Shown: positions 29,208 to 39,256 of the stretch, one piece after another
Layout of the letters: each line of letters begins with the position of its first letter
Position numbering within the stretch: position 1 is the first letter of the stretch
Source of the DNA: Lysobacter stagni
GTDB lineage: Bacteria; Pseudomonadota; Gammaproteobacteria; Xanthomonadales; Xanthomonadaceae
NCBI RefSeq assembly: GCF_030053425.1
Contig: NZ_JASGBI010000001.1
Coordinates: forward strand, 285,001-349,000
Length of the DNA: 64,000 nucleotides
Reading direction: 5' to 3'
The notes under the pieces: model-generated
The model's database searches: none
What the model was told of the DNA's origin: nothing
Seen by the model: only the letters and a program-made list of their open reading frames with translations
Translations under genes and position numbers: made by a program

Positions 29208-29257
29208 TCTGAAGGCCACGCCTCCGCACCCCGACCGGGTGCGCAGGCATGGCACCC
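29182..29257 (+). promoter_or_regulatory. thr attenuator: four alternative pairing segments
   Basis: Segment 1 GGGTGCGG (29182-29189, in the leader codons), segment 2 CCGCACCC (29224-29231), segment 3 GGGTGCGC (29237-29244) and segment 4 GCACCC (29252-29257). Segments 1:2, 2:3 and 3:4 can each pair. A ribosome stalled on the Thr run at 29154-29174 would mask segment 1 and favour 2:3. There is no U tract after segment 4, so termination may be weak, Rho-assisted, or replaced by control of the thrA ribosome site. Confidence 0.65.
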
Positions 29258-29290
29258 GGCGGTTGCGGAGCCCACACAGGAGCCCGCCCC

Positions 29291-31819
29291 ATGCCACCCG
29301 CAGACGCTTCACCCCGCCCGGCCCCGTCGTGCCACGTGCACAAGTTCGGCGGCAGCAGCCTGGCCGATGCTTCGTTGTACCGCGCCGCCGCCGCCCTGCT
29401 GCAGGACCCGGCGCGTCCGCGCGTCGTCGTGGTCTCGGCGATGCAGGGCGTTACCGATACGCTCATCACACTGGTCGCACTCGCCCGCGCCGGCGGTGCC
29501 TGGGCCGACGAGTGGAACACGCTGCGCGCGCGCCACCTCGCCGCTGCCGATGCCCTGCAGCGCGACGGCTCGGTGCACGCCGAGCTGGAAGCAGAGTTCG
29601 ACGCACTCGCCGACCGCCTCACCGCATTGGCCGCCGGTGACAGCGACGATTCCACCGATGCGCTTCCCGGACTGGGCGAAGTCTGGTCGTCGCGCCTGAT
29701 GCAGGCCGCATTGGGCGGAAGCGAAGCCGGCTGGCACCGGCTCGACGCGCGCGAGGTGCTGGTGGTGCATGCCGGCGAGATGGGCATGGCGGTCGACTGG
29801 GCCGACAGTCGCGCGCGCCTGGCGGCGTGGCGCGCCGGCCGCGGCGACAGCAATGTCGTGGTCACCGGCTTCGTCGCGCGCGACGCGAAAGGCCACGACA
29901 CCACGCTGGGACGCAACGGCAGCGACTACTCCGCGGCGATCTTCGCCAACCTGTTCGACGCCGACGCCTTGACCATCTGGACCGACGTGGACGGTGTGCT
30001 CTCCGCCGATCCTCGCCTGGTGCCCGAGGCCGTATGCCTGCCGTCGATGTCGTATGCCGAAGCCTGCGAACTGGCGTACTTCGGCGCGAAGGTGCTGCAT
30101 CCGCAGACCATGGCGCCGGTGCAGGAGCGCGGCATCCCGCTGTGGATCCGCAACACGCGGCGCCCGCAACTGCCCGGCACGCTGATCTCGCCGCGCAACG
30201 AACCTGGCGGTGTGCCCGTGAAGGGCCTGAGCCTGGTGCGCGACCTCGCCATCGTCGAGCTGGTCGGCAACGGCATGGTGGGCGTGCCAGGTGCGGCCGA
30301 GCGCATGTTCGGCGCACTGCGCGGCGCGGGCGTGTCGGTGACGATGATCTCGCAGGGTTCGTCCGAACATTCCATCTGCTGCGTGCTGCGCGCCGACCAG
30401 GCCGAGCGCGCGCGCGATGCGGTGGCCGCCGCGTTCGCCGACGCCATCGGCGACGGGCAGGCACAAGGCGTGACACTCACGCAGGACATCGCGGTGCTCG
30501 CGGCGGTGGGCGATGGCATGGTCGGCACACCGGGCGTGGCCGCGCGCCTGCTCGGCGGTCTCGCACAGGCGCGGGTCAACGCACGCGCCATCGCGCAGGG
30601 GGCGGGCGAACGCAACCTTTCCGTCGCCATCGGCGCCGGAGACGCCACGCGCGCACTGCGCGCCGCGCACGCCGCGTTCTGGCTGTCGCCGCAGACGCTG
30701 TCGGTCGGCGTGATCGGACCGGGACAGGTCGGCAGCGCGTTGCTGGTGCAGATGTCGGCCGCCCTGCCCTCCCTGCGCCAGCGCTCCGGCCTGGACCTGC
30801 GTCTGCGCGCCATCGCCAACAGCCGCGCGATGGTGCTGGACGAGCGCGGTGTCGAACCCGCCGACGCCGCCGCACGACTTGGAGGCGGCGCCGCCGAGGC
30901 CGTCGATCTGGACCGCTTCGGCGACCACGTGCGCGGCGAGCATCTGCCGCATGCCCTGATCGTCGACTGCAGCGCCAGCCCGACCGTGGCCGCGCACTAC
31001 CCACGCTGGCTCGCGCGCGGCATCCATGTGGTGACGCCCAACAAACTCGCCGGCAGTGGCCCGTGGGAGCGTTACGCAGCGATCCAGGACGCCAGCCGCC
31101 ACGGCGGCGGTCGTTTCCGCTACGAAGCCACCGTCGGCGCAGGCCTGCCGGTGATGCTCACCCTGCGCAACCTGCTCGACACCGGCGATGAACTGTTCGG
31201 CATCGACGGCATGCTCTCGGGCACACTGGCGTGGCTGTTCAACCGGTTCGACGGAACCGTGCCCTTCTCCCGGCTCGTCCGCGAGGCGCAGGCACTGGGC
31301 TACACCGAACCCGATCCGCGCGACGATCTCTCCGGCCTCGACGTCGCGCGCAAACTGGTGATCCTGGCGCGCGAAGCCGGTCGCGCGCTGTCGCTGGAGG
31401 ATGTGGACGTGGAGAACCTGGTGCCCGAGGCGCTGCGCGCAGTGGATCGCGACACCTTCCTCGCCCGGCTGGAGGAGATGGACGAGCCGATGCTCGCGCG
31501 GTGGCGCGAAGCGTCCGCGCAGGAGAAATCGCTGCGCCATCTCGCACAGCTGGACCGCGATGGCCGTGCCAGTGTCGGCGTCGTCGCGCTGCCGGCCGAA
31601 CACGCCTGCTGCCACACACGCCTGACCGACAACCTCGTCCAGTTCCGCACGCGCCGCTATGCCGACAACCCGCTGGTCGTGCAGGGCCCCGGCGCCGGAC
31701 CCGACGTCACCGCCGCCGGCGTGTTCGGCGACGTGCTCGGCATCGCACAGTCGCTGGGCTCGCCGTTCGGTCTCGCACATCCCTGGGCCGCCGACGCGCG
31801 CGCCGAGGTGATCGCATGA
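29291..31819 (+). CDS. thrA: Bifunctional aspartokinase / homoserine dehydrogenase
   Basis: Catalyses the first (aspartate phosphorylation) and third (aspartate semialdehyde to homoserine) steps towards threonine. The 842-residue protein starts with an aspartokinase domain (KFGGSS at 18-23; [25 protein letters not shown]), then two ACT regulatory repeats (about 310-460), then homoserine dehydrogenase with the [13 protein letters not shown] nucleotide loop near 470, [11 protein letters not shown] and [22 protein letters not shown] lies 9 bases before the ATG at 29291. The stop overlaps the thrB start as ATGA. Threonine feedback through the ACT domains is expected from the family. Confidence 0.97.
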   Translation: MPPADASPRPAPSCHVHKFGGSSLADASLYRAAAALLQDPARPRVVVVSAMQGVTDTLITLVALARAGGAWADEWNTLRARHLAAADALQRDGSVHAELEAEFDALADRLTALAAGDSDDSTDALPGLGEVWSSRLMQAALGGSEAGWHRLDAREVLVVHAGEMGMAVDWADSRARLAAWRAGRGDSNVVVTGFVARDAKGHDTTLGRNGSDYSAAIFANLFDADALTIWTDVDGVLSADPRLVPEAVCLPSMSYAEACELAYFGAKVLHPQTMAPVQERGIPLWIRNTRRPQLPGTLISPRNEPGGVPVKGLSLVRDLAIVELVGNGMVGVPGAAERMFGALRGAGVSVTMISQGSSEHSICCVLRADQAERARDAVAAAFADAIGDGQAQGVTLTQDIAVLAAVGDGMVGTPGVAARLLGGLAQARVNARAIAQGAGERNLSVAIGAGDATRALRAAHAAFWLSPQTLSVGVIGPGQVGSALLVQMSAALPSLRQRSGLDLRLRAIANSRAMVLDERGVEPADAAARLGGGAAEAVDLDRFGDHVRGEHLPHALIVDCSASPTVAAHYPRWLARGIHVVTPNKLAGSGPWERYAAIQDASRHGGGRFRYEATVGAGLPVMLTLRNLLDTGDELFGIDGMLSGTLAWLFNRFDGTVPFSRLVREAQALGYTEPDPRDDLSGLDVARKLVILAREAGRALSLEDVDVENLVPEALRAVDRDTFLARLEEMDEPMLARWREASAQEKSLRHLAQLDRDGRASVGVVALPAEHACCHTRLTDNLVQFRTRRYADNPLVVQGPGAGPDVTAAGVFGDVLGIAQSLGSPFGLAHPWAADARAEVIA
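31799..31819 (+). repeat. Junction repeat, copy 1 (thrA/thrB)
   Basis: A 21-base stretch identical to 32743-32763. Its 3' part reads GAGGTGATCGCATGA: an internal Shine-Dalgarno, the start of the next gene and the stop of the current gene. Both upstream proteins consequently end in RAEVIA. Confidence 0.9.
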
Positions 31820-32763
31820 GTGGAGACATCGAACCACAACAGGTTCGCGCGTTTGCGCCCGGCAGCGTCGGCAACATCGGCGTGGGCTTCGACCTGCTGG
31901 GGCATTCCATCGAAGGCGTGCGCGATATCGCGCAGGTGCGCCGCATCGACGAGCCCACGGTGCGCATCCGCGCCATCCGCGGCGACGTGCCCGGCGCGGA
32001 CTCGCTTCCTCTGCAGGCCGAGCGCAACACCGCCGGCCAGGCGCTGATCGCGCTGCGCGCGAAGCTGGGCATCGCGCATGGATTCGAACTGGAACTGGAG
32101 AAAGGCATCCCGCTGGGCTCCGGCCTGGGCGGCTCGGCCGCCTCGTGCGTGGCCGCACTGGTCGCCGCCAACGCGTTGCTCGACACGCCCTTGCCGCGCG
32201 AAGCGTTGTACGAATTCGCACTCGATGGCGAATCGGTGTCCAGCGGCAGCCGCCACGGCGACAACGTCGCACCGATGCTGCTGGGCGGCGTGGTCATGGC
32301 CACCGGTACGCGCATGATCCCGCTGCAGGTGCCCGAATGGCTGCATGCGGTCGTGGTGCATCCGGACCAGGTGCTGGAAACGCGCCGCGCGCGCGCCGTG
32401 CTGGCCGATCCATACCCGCTGCAGGTCATCGTCGAACAGAGCGCGCACCTCGCGCTGTTCCTCACCGGCCTGCAGCGTGGCGACGCACAGTTGCTACGCG
32501 AAGGCCTGCGTGACCTGCTGGTCGAACCGCGCCGCGCACCGCTGATTCCCGGATTCGCTCGGACCCAGCGCGCCGCACTCGACGCCGGAGCGCTGGGAGC
32601 GAGCATCTCCGGCGCCGGTCCCAGTACGTTCGCGTGGTTCGCATCGAAGGCGCAGGCCGAAGCGGCAGCGCCGGCGATGCAGGCGGCCTTCGCGGAAGCG
32701 GGCTACGACTCGCGCGCATACGTTACGCCCGTGGCGGGTCCACGCGCCGAGGTGATCGCATGA
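31816..32763 (+). CDS. thrB: Homoserine kinase
   Basis: Phosphorylates homoserine. A GHMP kinase of 315 residues. The ATP loop [14 protein letters not shown] is near residue 97, the N-terminal strand reads [17 protein letters not shown], and the C-terminal [14 protein letters not shown] is the third GHMP motif. Its ATG is inside the thrA stop (ATGA), and GAGGTGA within the thrA coding end serves as ribosome site, so translation is coupled. It ends at an identical junction sequence shared with thrC. Confidence 0.97.
   Translation: MSGDIEPQQVRAFAPGSVGNIGVGFDLLGHSIEGVRDIAQVRRIDEPTVRIRAIRGDVPGADSLPLQAERNTAGQALIALRAKLGIAHGFELELEKGIPLGSGLGGSAASCVAALVAANALLDTPLPREALYEFALDGESVSSGSRHGDNVAPMLLGGVVMATGTRMIPLQVPEWLHAVVVHPDQVLETRRARAVLADPYPLQVIVEQSAHLALFLTGLQRGDAQLLREGLRDLLVEPRRAPLIPGFARTQRAALDAGALGASISGAGPSTFAWFASKAQAEAAAPAMQAAFAEAGYDSRAYVTPVAGPRAEVIA
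32743..32763 (+). repeat. Junction repeat, copy 2 (thrB/thrC)
   Basis: Second copy of the 21-base thr operon junction. It again supplies the C-terminus RAEVIA, the ribosome site GAGGTGA and the ATGA overlap that starts thrC. Confidence 0.9.
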
Positions 32764-34043
32764 ACTTCACCAGCACGCGCGGCGGCACGCCGTCGACGCG
32801 CATCGATGACGCACTGGTGGCGGGCCTCGCGCCGGACGGCGGGCTGTATGTCCCCGAACGCATTCCGCAAGCGGACCTCGTCGCGGGCGAGACGCTCGCC
32901 GACACGGCGCTGAGCGTGCTCTCGCCCTTCTTCGAGGAGTCCGCACTGCGCGACGTGCTGCCCGCGTTGTGCGCGCATGCGTACGCATTCGATGCGCCAC
33001 TGCGCCCGCTTGCCGGCAACGGCGACCATCTGCTCGAGCTCTTCCACGGTCCGACCGCGGCATTCAAGGATTACGCCGCGCGATTCCTGTCCGAAGCGCT
33101 GGCGCGACTGCGCCCGCAGGACGCGCGGCCGACCACCATCCTGGTCGCCACCTCCGGCGACACCGGCGCGGCCGTGGCGTCCGCATTCCATCGACGCCCC
33201 GGCTTCAACGTGGTGATCCTGTATCCGGAAGGGCGCGTCTCGCCGCGCCAGGCCCACGGCCTGGAATGCTGGGGCGAGAACGTGCGCACCTTCCGCGTGC
33301 AGGGCACGTTCGACGATTGCCAGCGGATGGCCAAGCAGGCGTTGTCGGACGAAGCATTGCGACGCCAGGTCTCGCTCAGCTCGGCCAACAGCATCAGCCT
33401 GGGCCGCCTGTTGCCACAGGTCGCCTATTACGCGCATGCGGCGCTGAATTTCCACGCGGCGCACGCAGAGCCGCTCAACGTCATCGTGCCCACCGGCAAC
33501 CTGGGCAACGCGTGCGCGGCCTTCCTGGCGCGACGCATGGGGCTGCCGGTCGGCGAGCTGGTGCTGGCCTGCAACGCCAACGACGTGCTGCCACGCTATT
33601 TCGCCGGCGAGCCATACCTGCCGCGCCCGACGAAGGCCACGCTCGCCAACGCCATGGATGTCGGCGCGCCGAGCAATTTCGAACGCCTGCGCCATTGGCA
33701 CGACAGTGATGCCCACCTGCGCACATCGCTGTCCGCGCACGCGGTGGACGACGCCACCATCACCGATACCCTCCGCCACGCGCCCGAACGCCACGGCGTG
33801 GTGCCCTGCCCGCACACGGCAACCGGCCTGCACGTGCTGGAAGGTCTGCGCGCCGGCGGCGACATGCGCCCCTGGGCGGTAGTCGCGACCGCGCATCCGG
33901 CGAAGTTCGAGAGCATCGTCGAGCCGCTCGTCAGCCATGCCGTGCCGCCGCCACCTGCGTTGGCGGAAACCCTGTCGTGGCCAGCCTCCGCACAACGACT
34001 CGACGCCGACCCTCAGGCGCTGCGCACGGTGTTGCTGGGCTGA
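32760..34043 (+). CDS. thrC: Threonine synthase
   Basis: PLP enzyme that turns O-phosphohomoserine into threonine. The 427-residue protein begins with the N-terminal threonine synthase block ([29 protein letters not shown]); the PLP lysine is K103 in [14 protein letters not shown], followed by TSGDTGAA and [13 protein letters not shown]. The ATG overlaps the thrB stop. Its product is the substrate of IlvA, encoded in the next transcription unit, so the layout follows metabolic order. Confidence 0.97.
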   Translation: MNFTSTRGGTPSTRIDDALVAGLAPDGGLYVPERIPQADLVAGETLADTALSVLSPFFEESALRDVLPALCAHAYAFDAPLRPLAGNGDHLLELFHGPTAAFKDYAARFLSEALARLRPQDARPTTILVATSGDTGAAVASAFHRRPGFNVVILYPEGRVSPRQAHGLECWGENVRTFRVQGTFDDCQRMAKQALSDEALRRQVSLSSANSISLGRLLPQVAYYAHAALNFHAAHAEPLNVIVPTGNLGNACAAFLARRMGLPVGELVLACNANDVLPRYFAGEPYLPRPTKATLANAMDVGAPSNFERLRHWHDSDAHLRTSLSAHAVDDATITDTLRHAPERHGVVPCPHTATGLHVLEGLRAGGDMRPWAVVATAHPAKFESIVEPLVSHAVPPPPALAETLSWPASAQRLDADPQALRTVLLG

Positions 34044-34142
34044 CGCGCGCGCGGCAATACGGGTATTTCCGTTGCAGGCGAAACCATCGCCGGCGCATCG
34101 GACGACGGCGATCACGCTTGCACGCGGTTGCAGAAGAAACTG

Positions 34143-34171
34143 TTGACACGCCCGGACGGCGCATGTTTACC
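34143..34171 (+). promoter_or_regulatory. ilv-leu operon promoter
   Basis: TTGACA at 34143-34148, 17-base spacer and TTTACC at 34166-34171. The ATG of the leader peptide is 37 bases from the first T of the -35 box, exactly as in the thr promoter, and the eight bases after each -10 are nearly alike (TCGACGTC here, TCGACCGC there). The preceding AACTG is also shared. Confidence 0.72.
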
Positions 34172-34179
34172 TCGACGTC

Positions 34180-34368
34180 ATGACGCAGCGCAACAACCAC
34201 CTGCAGGCCGCATCGAACCAGGGCAAACGCCCTGTCGCGATCGCGCGTGCCGCCGCTGACGCCAATGCCCTCGCACTGCTGACCAAGGCCGCGCCCATCG
34301 CGGCCGCGCTCATTCTTGTACTCGTACTTATTACCGGGCTTGCCAGCGCGGGGTACGGGTTCGTGTAA
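34180..34368 (+). CDS. ilvL: ilv-leu operon leader peptide
   Basis: A 62-residue peptide. Residues 44-51 (34309-34332) are LILVLVLI, eight branched-chain residues in a row, the sensor for Leu, Val and Ile tRNA charging. The peptide is longer than classical ilv leaders and its N-terminal part (RNNHLQAASNQGKRP) carries no obvious signal. No Shine-Dalgarno sequence precedes the ATG. A segment just after the sensor codons, GCGCGGGG at 34346-34353, can pair with the 5' arm of the downstream terminator and so act as an antiterminator. The gene order and terminator make this an attenuation leader rather than an independent small membrane protein. Confidence 0.88.
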   Translation: MTQRNNHLQAASNQGKRPVAIARAAADANALALLTKAAPIAAALILVLVLITGLASAGYGFV

Positions 34369-34386
34369 GCAACACCACACATCCCA

Positions 34387-34435
34387 GGTCTGAACCTAGA
34401 CCCCGCGCCCGAAACGGCGCGGGGTTTTTGTTTTT
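34387..34435 (+). terminator. ilv attenuator terminator with competing hairpin
   Basis: The terminator is CCCCGCGCC-CGAAAC-GGCGCGGGG (34401-34424 or so) followed by TTTTTGTTTTT. A second hairpin GGTCT/AGACC (34387-34402) overlaps its 5' arm by two bases. The 5' arm can instead pair with 34346-34353 inside the leader gene. Located 48 bases before ilvD. Confidence 0.9.
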
Positions 34436-34482
34436 CAGGCCTGGTGGGTTCATGGATTTGCCCCATCAGAGGAACGCGGTTC

Positions 34483-36234
34483 GTGAGAAGCAACGCCATC
34501 AAGCAAGGCCCCGCTCGCGCTCCCGCCCGCGCCATGCTGCGCGCCACCGGGCTGGACGACGACGCCATCGCGAAGCCGCTGGTCGCGGTGGTGCACACCT
34601 GGTCCGACGTGTCGCCGTGCAACTTCACGCTGCGCGACCTGGCCCAGCACGTGCGCGCCGGCGTCATGGCCAATGGCGGCACGCCGATCGAGTTCAACAC
34701 CATCGCCGTCACCGACGGCATCGCGATGGGCTCGGACGGCATGCGCGCCTCGCTGGCCTCGCGCGAAACCATCGCCGACTCCATCGAGCTGGCCGTCAGC
34801 GGCCATTGCCTGGACGCGATGGTGCTGCTGGTGGGCTGCGACAAGACCATCCCCGCCGCAGCGATGGCGGCGGCGCGGCTCGATATCCCGACGGTGATCC
34901 TCTACGGCGGCACGATCATGCCCGGCCATTGCCGCAAGGACGGCGCCGACAAGGCGTTGACCGTGCAGGATGTGTTCGAAGCGGTCGGCGCGCATTCGGC
35001 CGGCCGCATCGACGACGCCGAACTCCATCGCATCGAGTCGCACGCCTGCCCGGGCGCGGGTGCTTGCGGCGGCCAGTTCACCGCCAACACGATGGCGATG
35101 GTGCTGACGTTCCTCGGCCTGTCGCCACTGCAACTCAACGACATCCCCGCCATCCACGCCGACAAGCCCGCCGCCGCGCGGGCCTGCGGCGCGCTGGTGA
35201 TGGATCGTCTGCGGAACGGCGGGCCGGGACCGCGCGACCTCCTCTCTCCCACCGCGTTGAGAAACGCGGCGCGCGCGGTCTCGGCCACGGCCGGTTCCAC
35301 CAATGCAGCACTGCACCTGCTGGCGATCGCACACGAAGCGGGCGTGCCGTTCGACCTGGAGGAATTCGAAGCCACCGCGCATACGCCGGTGATCGCCGAC
35401 CTCAAACCCGGCGGCCGTTACACCGCGGCGGAGATGTTCGAGATGGGCGGCGCCGCGCTGGTCGCGCACGAACTGCGCGCGGCCGGGTTGATCGACGACA
35501 TCCCCACGGTCACCGGTCGCTCGTTCTTCGCCGAACTCGATGCCCTGCCTGCAGCGGGCGCGCAGGACGTGGTGCGTCCCGTCGCGCAGCCGTTCAAGCC
35601 GCGCGGGGGTTACTCGATCCTCTACGGCGACCTCGCACCGGAAGGCTGCATCCTCAAGCTCGCCGGCCACGGCATCGAACACTTCGAAGGCACCGCGCGC
35701 GTGTTCGATTCGGAAGAAGCCGCATTCGCCGCGGTGCAGGCGCGCCACGTGCGCGCGGGCGACGTCGTCGTGATCCGTTTCGAAGGCCCCGCGGGCGGCC
35801 CCGGCATGCGCGAGATGCTGGCGGTGACCGCGGCGCTGGTCGGCCAGGGCCTGGGCAACGACGTCGCGCTGATCACTGACGGCCGCTTCAGCGGCGCGAC
35901 CCACGGTTTCATGGTCGGTCACATCTCACCGGAAGCCGCGCGTGGCGGTCCGATCGCGAAGCTTCGCGACGGCGACCGCATTCGCATCGACGTGCGCACG
36001 CGCCGCATCGATGTCGACGCCGACCTGCGCGCGCGCCCAACCGCGCGCATCGCGCCGCGCGTCACCACCGGCGTTCTGGCCAAGTACGCGGCGACGGTGA
36101 GCTCGGCTTCGCGCGGCGCGGTCACCGCGCCGGGGCCGCTCGACGCGGCGCAGGCGAAATCCCGCGACATCCCGTTGCACGTCGTCGCCGAGCCCGTCAC
36201 GGCCGACGAAGCGAAGGATCTGTTCCTGGTCTGA
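34483..36234 (+). CDS. ilvD: Dihydroxy-acid dehydratase
   Basis: Iron-sulfur dehydratase making the 2-keto acids of isoleucine and valine. The 583-residue protein has the cluster cysteines in [14 protein letters not shown] and [17 protein letters not shown]. The GTG at 34483 is preferred: AGAGGAAC lies about nine bases upstream and the product begins [10 protein letters not shown], the family start. First structural gene after the attenuator, 38 bases before ilvC. Confidence 0.96.
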   Translation: MRSNAIKQGPARAPARAMLRATGLDDDAIAKPLVAVVHTWSDVSPCNFTLRDLAQHVRAGVMANGGTPIEFNTIAVTDGIAMGSDGMRASLASRETIADSIELAVSGHCLDAMVLLVGCDKTIPAAAMAAARLDIPTVILYGGTIMPGHCRKDGADKALTVQDVFEAVGAHSAGRIDDAELHRIESHACPGAGACGGQFTANTMAMVLTFLGLSPLQLNDIPAIHADKPAAARACGALVMDRLRNGGPGPRDLLSPTALRNAARAVSATAGSTNAALHLLAIAHEAGVPFDLEEFEATAHTPVIADLKPGGRYTAAEMFEMGGAALVAHELRAAGLIDDIPTVTGRSFFAELDALPAAGAQDVVRPVAQPFKPRGGYSILYGDLAPEGCILKLAGHGIEHFEGTARVFDSEEAAFAAVQARHVRAGDVVVIRFEGPAGGPGMREMLAVTAALVGQGLGNDVALITDGRFSGATHGFMVGHISPEAARGGPIAKLRDGDRIRIDVRTRRIDVDADLRARPTARIAPRVTTGVLAKYAATVSSASRGAVTAPGPLDAAQAKSRDIPLHVVAEPVTADEAKDLFLV

Positions 36235-36271
36235 CCCTCACTACCCGCCCCTCCATCCAACGGACACCACC

Positions 36272-37285
36272 ATGAGCAACCAGCAGCAAACCCGCATCGC
36301 CATCGTCGGCTACGGCAGCCAGGGCCGCGCGCATGCGCTCAACCTTCGCGACTCCGGCTTCGACGTGACCATCGGACTGCGCCCCGGCGGCCCCACCGAG
36401 ATCAAGGCCAAGGCCGATGGCTTCACCGTGAAGTCGCCCGCAGAGGCCGTGAAGGGCGCCGAGCTCGTCGCCGTGCTCACGCCCGACATGGTCCAGCCGC
36501 AGCTCTACGGCGAGGTCATCGAGCCAAACATCGCGCAGGGCGCCTGCCTGCTGTTCGCACACGGCTTCAACGTGCACTACGGCCAGATCACGCCGCGCGA
36601 CGACCTCGACGTCGTCCTCGTCGCACCGAAGGGCCCTGGCGCGCTGGTGCGCCGCGAATACGAGATCGGCCGCGGCGTGCCGTCGGTGTATGCGGTGCAT
36701 CAGGACCGCAGCGGCAACGCCGAGGCGCTGGCGCTGACCTATTGCGCGGGCATCGGCGGCGCGCGCCAGAACGCCATCAAGACCACGTTCAAGGAAGAAA
36801 CCGAGACCGACCTGTTCGGCGAGCAGGCCGTGCTCTGCGGCGGCGCGACCAAACTGGTGCAGGCCGGCTGGGAAACGCTGGTCGAAGCCGGCTACCAGCC
36901 GGAGGTCGCGTACTACGAGTGCCTGCACGAACTGAAGCTGATCGTCGACCTGTTCTACGAAGGCGGCATCACCCGCATGCACGAGTTCATCAGCGAGACC
37001 GCGCAGTACGGCGCGCTCACGCGCGGCACCTACGTGGTCGACGACAACACGCGCGCGCAGATGAAGAAGGTGCTGACGGAGATCCAGGACGGCACGTTCG
37101 CGCGCCAGTGGATCGCCGAGTACGCCGCCGGCAACGCCAACTACAAGGCGCTGAAGCAGGCCGACCTGGACCACCCCATCGAGGCCGTCGGCAAGAAGCT
37201 GCGCGCCAACATGAAGTGGCTGTCGACCGCACCGCAGGCGGCACCGGCCGCCGGAAAGCGCGAAGCGCAGACCGAGGCCGCGTGA
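36272..37285 (+). CDS. ilvC: Ketol-acid reductoisomerase (class I)
   Basis: NADPH-dependent isomeroreductase of the valine/isoleucine route. The 337-residue short (class I) form has the Rossmann loop [17 protein letters not shown] at 13-29, metal-binding [13 protein letters not shown] and the substrate residues of HGFNVHYG and APKGPG. The stop overlaps the ilvG start as TGATG, indicating coupled translation. A Pro/Ala-rich tail after residue 315 is an extension beyond the conserved core. Confidence 0.97.
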   Translation: MSNQQQTRIAIVGYGSQGRAHALNLRDSGFDVTIGLRPGGPTEIKAKADGFTVKSPAEAVKGAELVAVLTPDMVQPQLYGEVIEPNIAQGACLLFAHGFNVHYGQITPRDDLDVVLVAPKGPGALVRREYEIGRGVPSVYAVHQDRSGNAEALALTYCAGIGGARQNAIKTTFKEETETDLFGEQAVLCGGATKLVQAGWETLVEAGYQPEVAYYECLHELKLIVDLFYEGGITRMHEFISETAQYGALTRGTYVVDDNTRAQMKKVLTEIQDGTFARQWIAEYAAGNANYKALKQADLDHPIEAVGKKLRANMKWLSTAPQAAPAAGKREAQTEAA

Positions 37286-39036
37286 TGAACGGTGCCCGCT
37301 GGCTGGTGCAAGCCCTGGTCGCCGAAGGCGTCGATACGCTGTTCGGTTATCCGGGCGGTGCGATCATGCCCTTCTACGACGCATTGCACGGCGCGCAGCT
37401 CAAGCACGTGCTGGTCCGCCACGAACAGGGCGCGGCCTTCGCGGCGAACGGCTATGCGCGGGCCAGCGGGCGCGTCGGTGTATGCGTGGCGACGTCCGGT
37501 CCGGGCGCGTCCAATCTGGTCACCGGCATCGCCGACGCGATGCTGGACTCGGTGCCGATGGTGATCATCACCGGCCAGGTGGCCACGCCGCTGATGGGCA
37601 CGGACGCCTTCCAGGAACTGGACGTGTTCGGCATGACCATGCCGATCGTGAAGCACAGCTTCCTGCCGCGTCGCGTGGACGAACTGCCGCGCATCGTGGC
37701 CGAAGCGTTCCGCATCGCGCGCTCGGGCCGTCCGGGTCCGGTGCTGATCGACCTGCCCAAGGATGTGCAGATCGGCGATGCCTCGCACCTGCCGCTGCAC
37801 ATTCCGCTGGACGTCGATGATGCGCCGCCGCCGAAGGACGCCTCGCTGCACGCCGCGCTGGCCTTGATCTCGCAGGCGCAGCGGCCGGTGCTGTACGGCG
37901 GCGGCGGGATCGCGCTGGGCGATGCGGTGCAGGCGTTCCGCACCTTCGTCGACGCCACGCAGATCCCCACGGTGCTGACGCTGAAGGGCCTTGGCGCGCT
38001 GCCGTCGTCGCACCCACTCAACCTGGGCATGCTGGGCATGCACGGCAGCCGCGCGGCGAACCTCGCCGTGCAGGAAGCCGACCTGCTGATCGTGGTCGGT
38101 GCGCGCTTCGACGACCGCGCCACGGGCAAGCTGGCCGAGTTCGCACCCAATGCGCGCGTGGTCCACATGGACCTGGACGCGTGCGAGATCGGCAAGCTGC
38201 GCCATGCCGATGCCGGTGTCTGCGGCGACATCCGCCGCACGCTCACCGCACTCACCCTGCCCTGCGCCGCGCACCTGCACGGCCGCAACGGCGCGGCGCG
38301 CCGCGCCTGGCGCGCGACGTGCCAGCAACGCGCGCGCGAGTTCGCCGCGCGTTACGACGCCCCCGGCGAGACCGTGTACGCGCCCGCGCTGCTGAAGCAA
38401 CTGTCGGAACTGGCGCCCGAGTCGGTCGTCGCCTGCGATGTCGGCCAGCACCAGATGTGGGTCGCGCAGCACTGGCGATTCGCGCATCCGCGCCAGCACC
38501 TCACCAGCGGTGCACTGGGCGCGATGGGCTTCGGACTGCCGGCCGCCATCGGCGCGCAGTTGCAGGACCCCGATGCGAACGTGGTCTGCGTGAGCGGCGA
38601 TGGCTCGTTCCTGATGAACGTGCAGGAGCTGGCCACGCTGCGTCGCTACGGCCTGCCGGTGAAGATCGTGCTGCTCGACAACCAGGCGCTGGGCATGGTG
38701 CGCCAGTGGCAGGAGCTGTTCTTCGAGAAGCGCTACTCGGAAATCGACCTGTCCGACAACCCGGACTTCGGTGCGATCGCGGCCGCCTTCGGCGTGCAGG
38801 CGTTCCACGTCGATCGCGCCGACGGCGTCGGGGGCGCGCTGCAGGCGCTGCTCGATGCGAAGGGCCCGGCACTGCTGCACGTGGCCATCGACACCGCCGC
38901 CAACGTGTGGCCGCTGGTACCGCCCAACCACAACAACGCGCAGATGCTCGACCCGGACCTCGATTCCGGGGCCGAACGTCCGCGCACGTCCGTTTCCACC
39001 CCCGACGAGGATCCCCGCCATGCGATACCAGCTTGA
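37285..39036 (+). CDS. ilvG: Acetolactate synthase, catalytic subunit
   Basis: ThDP-dependent enzyme that condenses pyruvate with pyruvate or 2-ketobutyrate. The 583-residue protein has the catalytic glutamate E47 in RHEQGAAFAANGYAR, FAD-region GARFDDRATGKL and the ThDP/Mg motif GDGSFLMNVQEL with NQALGMVRQWQ. It begins in the ilvC stop and its last 17 bases overlap ilvM. The neighbouring short ACT subunit supports naming it ilvG rather than ilvB or ilvI, though the three paralogues differ little. Confidence 0.95.
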   Translation: MNGARWLVQALVAEGVDTLFGYPGGAIMPFYDALHGAQLKHVLVRHEQGAAFAANGYARASGRVGVCVATSGPGASNLVTGIADAMLDSVPMVIITGQVATPLMGTDAFQELDVFGMTMPIVKHSFLPRRVDELPRIVAEAFRIARSGRPGPVLIDLPKDVQIGDASHLPLHIPLDVDDAPPPKDASLHAALALISQAQRPVLYGGGGIALGDAVQAFRTFVDATQIPTVLTLKGLGALPSSHPLNLGMLGMHGSRAANLAVQEADLLIVVGARFDDRATGKLAEFAPNARVVHMDLDACEIGKLRHADAGVCGDIRRTLTALTLPCAAHLHGRNGAARRAWRATCQQRAREFAARYDAPGETVYAPALLKQLSELAPESVVACDVGQHQMWVAQHWRFAHPRQHLTSGALGAMGFGLPAAIGAQLQDPDANVVCVSGDGSFLMNVQELATLRRYGLPVKIVLLDNQALGMVRQWQELFFEKRYSEIDLSDNPDFGAIAAAFGVQAFHVDRADGVGGALQALLDAKGPALLHVAIDTAANVWPLVPPNHNNAQMLDPDLDSGAERPRTSVSTPDEDPRHAIPA

Positions 39037-39256
39037 TCTCACGCTCCGTCAGGCCGAAGGCGCGCTGTCGCGGGTACTGGGCGCCGCCGAGCGCCGTGGA
39101 TTCCGACCGCTCGCGGTCGACGGCGAAGCGCAGGCCGACGGCGACCGCTGGTACCTGCGGCTGACCGTCGAAGGTGACCGCGACGACGCCAACCTGCAGA
39201 ACCAGCTGTCCAAGCTCTACGACTGCCTCGAAGTGGAGGTGTCGCCATGTCAATGA
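39020..39256 (+). CDS. ilvM: Acetolactate synthase small (ACT) subunit
   Basis: A 78-residue single ACT-domain protein (LTLRQAEGALSRVLGAAERR; LQNQLSKLYDCLEVEV), the size of IlvM and half that of IlvH/IlvN. It should bind IlvG and set its activity and feedback behaviour. It starts within ilvG (17-base overlap) and its end overlaps ilvE by ten bases. Confidence 0.92.
   Translation: MRYQLDLTLRQAEGALSRVLGAAERRGFRPLAVDGEAQADGDRWYLRLTVEGDRDDANLQNQLSKLYDCLEVEVSPCQ

Noticed and set aside
34180..34368. Reading the ilv leader as a free-standing small membrane protein
   Set aside because: It has a hydrophobic C-terminal segment, but the eight-codon Leu/Ile/Val run, the antiterminator complementarity and the terminator before ilvD fit an attenuation leader better.
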